Assembly: GCA_002104905.1 (NCBI GenBank)
Contig: MCFE01000298.1
Span: 37,190 to 101,189 of the forward strand
From: Basidiobolus meristosporus CBS 931.73
Lineage: Eukaryota; Basidiobolomycota; Basidiobolomycetes; Basidiobolales; Basidiobolaceae
Reading direction: 5' to 3'
Length of the DNA stretch: 64,000 nt
Below the pieces are notes generated by a model. The model worked only from the letters and a program-made list of their open reading frames with translations. It made no database searches and was not told the DNA's origin. Below, one piece after another: positions 58,431-64,000 of this stretch; the stretch's first letter is position 1; every line of letters begins with the position of its first letter. A program made the translations under genes and the position numbers.

Positions 58431-60376
58431 CTCCCACTCAGCTAAATGCTCATACTGACTAGTCCTAATTTTGACCTAAGATATTCAAACTTGTCTCTGG
58501 CTAATGGTTTAGTAAATATGTCTGCAATCATTTCATCTGTAGGACAGTAAACTAAGCTAACTAAGTTATTCTCTATAGCTTCACATATGAAATGATGTCT
58601 AATATTGATGTGCTTGGTTCTAGCATGAAAAGTTGGATTTCTACCTAATTGTATACACCTTTGATTATCTTGAAATAAAGTAATAGGCATTTTTTGACAA
58701 AGGCCTAAATCTGTAAATAGCTTTCTTAACCACATTGCTTCTTTTGTAGCCTCACAGGCTGCCATATACTCTGCCTCTGTAGTAGAAAGTGCTACGGTTG
58801 GTTGCTTTCTTGAATTCCATGAAATTGCTCCTTTACAGTAAAGAAAGGTGTAACCTGTGGTGGATCTTCTCTCTTCCAAATTTTGTCCCCAATCAGCATC
58901 AGAGTATCCCACAAGATCCTGCTTTGAATCCTTATCAGTGTATCTTAAGCAGATATCAGCAGTTCCTTTTAGGTATCTAAAAATCCGCTTAACTGCTGCA
59001 ATATGATCAGATCCATAATTCTGATTATGTTGGCTGACAACTCCCACTGAATATGAGATATCTGGACGTGTTCCAAGCATGATATACATCAGACTGCCAA
59101 CCATAGATTGATAAGGAAAGTCAGGGCTTTCAGATGGCACCAAGCTCTCTTGATTTGGTTGAGTTTTGACCAAGTTAAGGTTTGTCTCCATTGAGGTGGC
59201 TGCTGGTTTACAGTCTTCTATTTGGTACTTCTTGAGTATATCTTGGATATACTTGGATTGGCTTAGGGTAATAGTGTGGGTACTTCTGTCTATGGAGAAC
59301 TTAATCCCTAAGTAGTAACTAAGCTCTCCTAGATCAGACATCTTGAACTCCTTAGATAGGCTGGATTCAGTCTCTTCCAATGTTTCTAGGTTATTGGCGG
59401 CTATAATAAGATCATCCACATATAGAGCTAATAGAACTGGATTTGCTCTATCTGGCTTATAGTATATACTATAGTCAGCATTACTTCTTTTGAAACTCAT
59501 AGATTCCAAATAAGAATCTATCTTGCAATTCCAGGCTCTTGGTGATTGTTTGAGACCATATAGTGACTTTTTAAGCTTGCAGACCAAATGGGAGTTATTT
59601 TGGTCAACAAACCCATCAGGCTGGTCCATATACATGTCCTCATCAAGTTCTCCATTCAAAAATGCAGTTTTTACATCCATTTGATGAATAAAAAACTTAT
59701 ATTTTGCTGCAATAGCCAATATTAATCTGATGGAATTAAACTTGGCTACCGGTGCAAAGGTCTCAGTATAGTCAAGTCCTTTTGTTTGAGAGTATCTTTT
59801 GGCTACAATTCTTGCTTTGTATCTTCCAATTGTACCATCAGCCTTGTATTTTGTCTTGAAGACCCATCTGCATCCAATTGATTTTTGGTTGATTGGTAAT
59901 TTGACTAAGTCCCAAGTTTGATTTTCCATCAGGGCCTGATATTCCTCAGTCATTGCAGATCTCCAAAGCTTTGTCTGAGGGCTATTTAGGGCCTCTTTTA
60001 CAGTCTGGGGTTCATCAATATGGACTGAATAGGCATAGGCTAAGTTTGTACCCTCATTAATATAGTAATTTGGGCTATTTCTTGTCCAATTGGATCTCCG
60101 GGCATTTGATACTGGAATGATCACTTCTGGGATATTCCTGGGCACTGATTCTGGCTGAACAACGGTTGTAGAGTCCTCTGGAGTGAAAAAATTTTCATTG
60201 TTTTGCTCTGATTCAATCCTGACAATTGGTGGACTTGAGATCAAATTTTTGTCATCATCTGATGTCATTTTTTGTAAAAATTTTGAATTTTCATCAAACA
60301 ACACATCCTTGGACTTGATAAGCTTCTTTGCTTTGGTATTGTAGAGTCTGTATGCCTTACTCTCATTGCAGTAGCC
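58082..60376 (-). mobile_element. Ty1/copia retrotransposon C, 3' half, inserted into B
   Basis: 3' LTR 58082-58430, then a long uninterrupted Pol frame (58442-60304, 620 residues) covering the linker after integrase, RT with YVDDLIIAA, and RNase H with ATEAEYMAACEATKEAMWL and DNQRCIQLGRN. This is the best preserved RT of the window. The frame is cut at 60376, where the telomere-like tail of the first LINE copy starts; the integrase and everything upstream are missing. Confidence 0.85.
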
Positions 60377-60695
60377 TTAGGGTTAGGGGGGGATGATCAT
60401 CACCAAATGGTGAAATCTTTATTTAAATAATAAATAAAGAAGCCAAGTTTGAATATGAATATCTGAGATGCAGGAAGCCTATAAGATAAAATTGGACTTT
60501 GCTGTATCCCAAATATCCTCAATATCAAAGTCTAGAGGAGAGTGCAGAAAGACTGCTTGTTCACTGTAGTATTTCTTGAGGAAGTTTGTGACTTGAAGGG
60601 AAGGAGAGTTTTTCAACAAGCTGGTAAATCTTTTGAGGAGTTCTTTTTCCAGAGAGAATGGCACAAAGAGTGGAATGTCCAAATGATGTCTGGGT
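60377..60695 (-). mobile_element. 5'-truncated LINE copy L1
   Basis: Sense strand is minus. The C-terminal coding end (FVPFSLEKELLKRFTSLLKNSPSLQVTNFLKKYY) is homologous to the end of the full LINE at 62579-62690. It is followed by AATAAAGATTTCACC, a hairpin with loop ATTT, a C-run and CCCTAACCCTAA at 60377-60392. Confidence 0.75.
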
Positions 60696-61113
60696 AGGGT
60701 TAGGGGAGGGAAAGTTAGGGTTAGGGGAGGGAAAGTCACCAAGGTAGGTGAAATCTTTATTTGATTTCAGACAAGTCTAACTACATATAAAGAAGCCAGC
60801 TGGGAATAAAAGATTCCCAAAGTAAACACTAAGTTGAATATGAATAAATCTAAGCTATAGTTAAGGCAGTATCCCAGAGTACACTGGAGTTCAGGTTCAT
60901 GGGGGAGTGAAGTAGATAAGCTTGAGAGATATAATAATCTTTAAGGAAGTGGGTAACAGCAGGTGAAGGGGAGTTTTTGATAAGTGAAGTGAATCTTGAG
61001 AGCAGAGATTCCTCTAATGAGAAGGTCTTGTAAACTGGAGAATCAGGAAACTCTTTAAAGGCATGGTCAGTAGGTTCCCAGTAAAGCTGGTCTGAGACAT
61101 TTTGAGAGAACTC
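60696..61113 (-). mobile_element. 5'-truncated LINE copy L2
   Basis: Coding remnant SLEESLLSRFTSLIKNSPSPAVTHFLKDYY on the minus strand, then a tail with hairpin TCACC-TACCTT-GGTGA. The telomere-like C-rich end appears twice in a row (60694-60735), as if the tail had been copied or slipped. Confidence 0.75.
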
Positions 61114-61647
61114 TTAGGGTTAGGGGGGAGGAAAGTCACCAAGTGGCAAAATCTTTATTTACTTATGACAAGTATCTAAAGAAGCCAAGTTAATCTGAAG
61201 TAATTCCTAGAAAGCTAGGTCTGAGAGATATCTTCCTGGTAAGCCAGGTCCGAGAGTTGAGAAGCTGAGTGGTACTATATTTCCTAGTTAGCTAGGTCTG
61301 AGAGAGGTTTCCTGGAAAGCCAGGCCTGAGAAGTGAGAATCTGAATATATCTGAGCTAAGTTATACTGGTTTTGCGGTAGCTGAATTGTGGCCGGAATGG
61401 CCAGTAGACTAGGGGAACTGAGATGAATTTCTGGGCAATCACTGGCCAAATTTACTAGGCAAATCTGACCAATTAGCATTTCAAGGATTTCAGCCAATCA
61501 GAGCCTTTACTTTGCCCGATGGTTGATCAAGCCATCTCCCAATGAGCACACATCAATTTATTGATCAAATTTTGCTGGATCCAGGATTTGAACCCACAAC
61601 CATGGGTATGGAAGGGTTAGGGATAACCACAAGGCTAAGTGTTCTTG
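61114..61647 (-). mobile_element. tRNA-derived SINE, copy S1
   Basis: About 534 bases. The sense (minus) head has an A box TAGCCTTGTGGTTA (61624-61637) and a B box GGTTCAAATCC (61584-61594), 43 nt apart start to start, as in tRNA genes. The body follows, with repeated TAGGAA/TTTCC(T/A)GG(A/T)AAGCCAGG-like short hairpins. The last 60 bases match the LINE 3' tail (GGCTTCTTT, AATAAAGATTT, hairpin, C-run, CCCTAACCCTAA). Confidence 0.7.
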
Positions 61648-61693
61648 GTTAGGGGGGAGGAAAGTCACCAAGTGGTGAAATCTTTATTTACTT
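61648..61693 (-). repeat. 46-bp tail-only copy
   Basis: Just the LINE/SINE 3' tail: hairpin TCACC-ACTT-GGTGA, AATAAAGA and the C-run, without any body. It is repeated at 62219-62264. Confidence 0.7.
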
Positions 61694-62218
61694 AGGGGGG
61701 GAGGAAAGTCACCAAGTGGTGAAATCTTTATTTACTTATGACAAGTATCTAAAGAAGCCAAGTTAATCTGAAGTTATTCCTAGAAAGCTAGGTCTGAGAG
61801 ATATCTTCCTGGTAAGCCAGGTCTGAGAGTTGAGAAGCTGAGTGGTACTATATTTCCTAGTTAGCTAGGTCTGAGAGTGGTTTCCTGGAAAGCCAGGCCT
61901 GAGAAATGAGAATCTGAATATATCTGAGCTAAGTTATACTGGTTTGCGGTAGCTGAATTGTGGCCGGAATGGCCAGTAGACTGGGGGAACTGAGATGTAT
62001 TTCTGGGTGATCACTGGCCAAATTTACTAGGCAAATCTGGCCAATTAGCATTTCAAGGATTTCAGCCAATCACAGCCTTTACTTTGCCCAATGGTTGATC
62101 AAGCCATCTCCCAATGAGCACACATCAATTTATTAATCAAATTTTGCTGGATCCAGGATTTGAACCCACAACCATGGGTATGGAAGGGTTAGGGATAACC
62201 ACAAGGCTAAGTGTTCTT
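61694..62218 (-). mobile_element. tRNA-derived SINE, copy S2
   Basis: A near-identical direct copy of S1 with A box at 62196-62209 and B box at 62156-62166; the same junction follows at each end. The high similarity to S1 shows a recent origin or a segmental duplication. Confidence 0.7.
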
Positions 62219-62264
62219 GGTTAGGGGGAGGAAAGTCACCAAGTGGTGAAATCTTTATTTACTT
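62219..62264 (-). repeat. second 46-bp tail-only copy
   Basis: Same structure as 61648-61693, so the tail-only piece and the SINE form a repeating unit of about 570 bases. Confidence 0.65.
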
Positions 62265-62510
62265 AGGGGGGGAGGAAAGTCACCAAGTGGTGAAATCTTT
62301 ATTTACTTATGACAAGTATCTAAAGAAGCCAAGTTAATCTGAAGTAATTCCTAGAAAGCTAGGTCTGAGAGATATCTTCCTGGTATGCCAGGTCTGAGAG
62401 TTGAGAAGCTGAGTGGTACTATATTTCCTAGTTAGCTAGGTCTGAGAGAGGTATCCTGGAAAGCCAGGCCTGAGAAGTGAGAATCTGAATATATCTGAGC
62501 TAAGTTATCA
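62265..62510 (-). mobile_element. 5'-truncated SINE, copy S3
   Basis: Matches the 3' 245 bases of S1/S2 and breaks off at GAGCTAAGTTAT, where the LINE tail starts; the tRNA-like head is absent. Confidence 0.7.
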
Positions 62511-64000
62511 TGGTTAGGGGGGGGAGACAGTCACCAACAGGTGAAATCTTTATTTCAGTTGAAACAAAGAAGCCAGCGCTACTGTTGTAGCTTTGATACA
62601 AGAGTGTGTAGCTGAGGGGAATTTGTAGGTAAGTTAATAAGAAGTGATGATAGTTCTTCAGTGCTCAAGACACTGTTCAGTGGGAAGGGGGGTAGCAAGA
62701 GAGGTAAGAATGACTTGTGAACAACATTAATGAGGGGAATGTGATAAGGATTGATATTCATCATAAAGGGAGTGTGCTGCTGCAGATATTGCTGCCAAAG
62801 GTCTGTCAGGTACTTCAGGTAGGCCAGCTTGGGTTTTTCTGACTGCAGAATAAATTCAGCAAACTTCTTGACTTCAGGATCTCCAAGTATAGTTCTCCAG
62901 CAGGAGTCAGGTGTAGTGTGGTGTGTTCTCTTCCAGGCCTTAATCAGTGGGTTGTTGCAGTTGTGAAGTCTGAGGTATAATCTGGTTCTAAGGTAGAGAA
63001 GTCTGATCTTATAGGGCATAAACCCAAAAGCACCAAGAATAGCATGTCTGTAGGGGCATTCAGGCAAATGAGGCACCAAGGAGGTAATGCACCATACTGC
63101 AAACTTGTCAAGCTTAGTGCAGTCTCTAGAAGTAAGAGAGAGAAGTGGTAAGCCAAATTCCAGGACAGGGAAGACAAACTGCTTGAGTAGAAGGAGGCAG
63201 CTGGGAGCTGAAGTTGTAGGAGGAGTAACAGCCAGTAGCTTGTGGAGTGCCTGTCTTGCCAGGATAATTCTCTTCTTCAGGTGTGCTCCAGAGTCTAGTC
63301 CAGTAGGAAGGAAAGGAAAGCCAAGATATGTAGCAGAAACCTGAGCAGGTAGAGTGGAGTTCTCCAAGTTGATGGGAGAGCCCAAAGGTACAGTCTTTGC
63401 AATGGAAAGCTGGAGATTATTCTTCTGCAGATAGTGGTGGATGGTCTGGGAGTCTTGTTGCACATTGGAGGAGGATATTCTGATGTCATCAGCAAAGAGA
63501 GTAACCAGGCAGTCAGCTGAGAGTCTTGGGAAATCATTCAGGAAGATGGCAAACAGTATAGGACCAAGCACAGAGCCTTGAACCACTCCATTAGGAACTG
63601 AGAACACAGCTGATTGCTCACTTGGGTGCAGAATTCTTGCATGTGGATCCAGAAACAGAGATCTGACAAGGAGGGTGAGAGAGGTACTGGAGAAGCATTG
63701 CAACTTGGACCAAAGCAGATTTCTGTCAACTGAATCAAAGGCCTTAGTAATATCAAACAGAACAGAGGGATACTTGCACTGGAGAGAGTGATCTTGGCTA
63801 AGTATGACTGCATATTCCAAGGAAAGGCCAGGAACAAAGCCAAACTGTGCAGGATGAAACTTGAGGGAGTCAGAGTAGAGCTCCTGAGCAAGCAGAAGCT
63901 CAAACACCTTTCTGCAGGTGGGCAGCAGAGATATTGGCCTGTAGGAGCTAGGATCCAGGTGCTTTCCTTTACCCTTGTACAGTGGCAGAACATTTGCAAA
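62511..64000 (-). mobile_element. autonomous non-LTR retrotransposon (LINE), 5' end outside window
   Basis: Contains the RT gene below plus a 3' UTR of about 65 bases with AATAAAGATTTCACC, hairpin loop TGTT, a run of eight C and CTAACC. It is the likely source of the tail shared with L1, L2 and the SINEs. Confidence 0.85.
62579..64000 (-). CDS. LINE reverse transcriptase (C-terminal part, open at window edge)
   Basis: At least 473 residues, open through the right edge, starting FANVLPLYKGKGKHLDPSSYRPISLLPTC, which is the RT motif 0/1 region. RT signatures in order: AQFGFVPGLS, VLFDITKAFDSV (first catalytic Asp), NGVVQGSVLGPILFAIFLND, LFADDIRI (the catalytic FADD box) and ATYLGFPF. A thumb and C-terminal helical domain follow, with no zinc knuckle seen at the end. 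The enzyme would prime reverse transcription on nicked chromosomal DNA. No endonuclease is in view; it should lie upstream, outside the window. No stop or frameshift is visible, so the element may be recently active. Confidence 0.9.
   Translation of the reverse strand, partial: FANVLPLYKGKGKHLDPSSYRPISLLPTCRKVFELLLAQELYSDSLKFHPAQFGFVPGLSLEYAVILSQDHSLQCKYPSVLFDITKAFDSVDRNLLWSKLQCFSSTSLTLLVRSLFLDPHARILHPSEQSAVFSVPNGVVQGSVLGPILFAIFLNDFPRLSADCLVTLFADDIRISSSNVQQDSQTIHHYLQKNNLQLSIAKTVPLGSPINLENSTLPAQVSATYLGFPFLPTGLDSGAHLKKRIILARQALHKLLAVTPPTTSAPSCLLLLKQFVFPVLEFGLPLLSLTSRDCTKLDKFAVWCITSLVPHLPECPYRHAILGAFGFMPYKIRLLYLRTRLYLRLHNCNNPLIKAWKRTHHTTPDSCWRTILGDPEVKKFAEFILQSEKPKLAYLKYLTDLWQQYLQQHTPFMMNINPYHIPLINVVHKSFLPLLLPPFPLNSVLSTEELSSLLINLPTNSPQLHTLVSKLQQ

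Noticed and set aside
60377-60392. A true chromosome end at the telomere-like repeat
   Set aside because: Only two TTAGGG units, followed by a G-run and then LINE coding sequence; unique and repeat DNA continues on both sides.
61584-61637. A functional tRNA gene
   Set aside because: A and B boxes are present, but the D arm cannot pair normally, no acceptor stem closes, and the copies are followed by a repeat body and a LINE tail; SINE is the better call.

Overview
The window reads as nuclear DNA of a filamentous or zygomycete-grade fungus. It has compact intron-bearing genes (introns of about 55-90 nt, GT-AG), a Rad10/ERCC1 repair gene, a fungal-type HMG-CoA synthase, a Rab11/Ypt3 GTPase, TTAGGG-type telomere-like motifs, and very heavy loads of Ty1/copia, CACTA (Tnp2-like) and LINE elements. 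An NP-I uridine phosphorylase and an M32 carboxypeptidase next to fungal housekeeping genes lean towards an early-diverging lineage; this is inference and the species cannot be named from the sequence.

Layout. 1-10.1 kb: two direct, decayed copies of a CACTA-like DNA transposon. Each has a Tnp2-like transposase on the minus strand and an unrecognised partner gene diverging on the plus strand, and each is interrupted by a different LTR-like insertion (2592-3760 and 7391-8460). 10.1-18.1 kb: copia fragments, a solo LTR, and one copia element with both LTRs (13460-18121). 18.1-20.8 kb: no gene recognised. 20.8-40.8 kb: a gene island, visibly richer in GC, with HMG-CoA synthase (+), Rab11-type GTPase (-), LisH/WD40 protein (-), ERCC1 (+, ten exons), M32 carboxypeptidase (+), a doubtful small gene (+), an unknown 323-aa protein (+), a protein kinase (+), uridine phosphorylase (-) and a secreted cysteine-rich protein (-). 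40.8-47.1 kb: AT-rich sequence with rearranged copia pieces in both orientations. 47.4-50.1 kb: a hormone-sensitive-lipase-family esterase and a decayed DHA2-type MFS transporter. 50.8-60.4 kb: copia fragments, a second full copy of the 1.07-kb LTR-like repeat, one copia element lacking its 5' end, and a second copia that appears inserted into it. 60.4-64.0 kb: a stack of LINE copies and tRNA-derived SINEs on the minus strand. All end in the same hairpin-plus-C-run tail followed by telomere-like CCCTAA sequence; the autonomous LINE runs off the right edge.

The most notable material is this right-hand stack. A reverse-transcriptase LINE and a SINE of about 540 bp, with recognisable pol III A and B boxes, share a 3' tail (stem TCACC/GGTGA, variable loop, C-run, CCCTAA), and copies have landed on one another's telomere-like ends. 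Second is the copia family, whose primer-binding site matches the anticodon arm of initiator tRNA-Met rather than its 3' end, and whose LTR TATA box sits in the loop of a perfect 9-bp palindrome.

The multi-exon gene models were spliced by eye. Each was kept only when GT-AG introns restored one continuous frame, and the exon lengths sum to a multiple of three in every model given.
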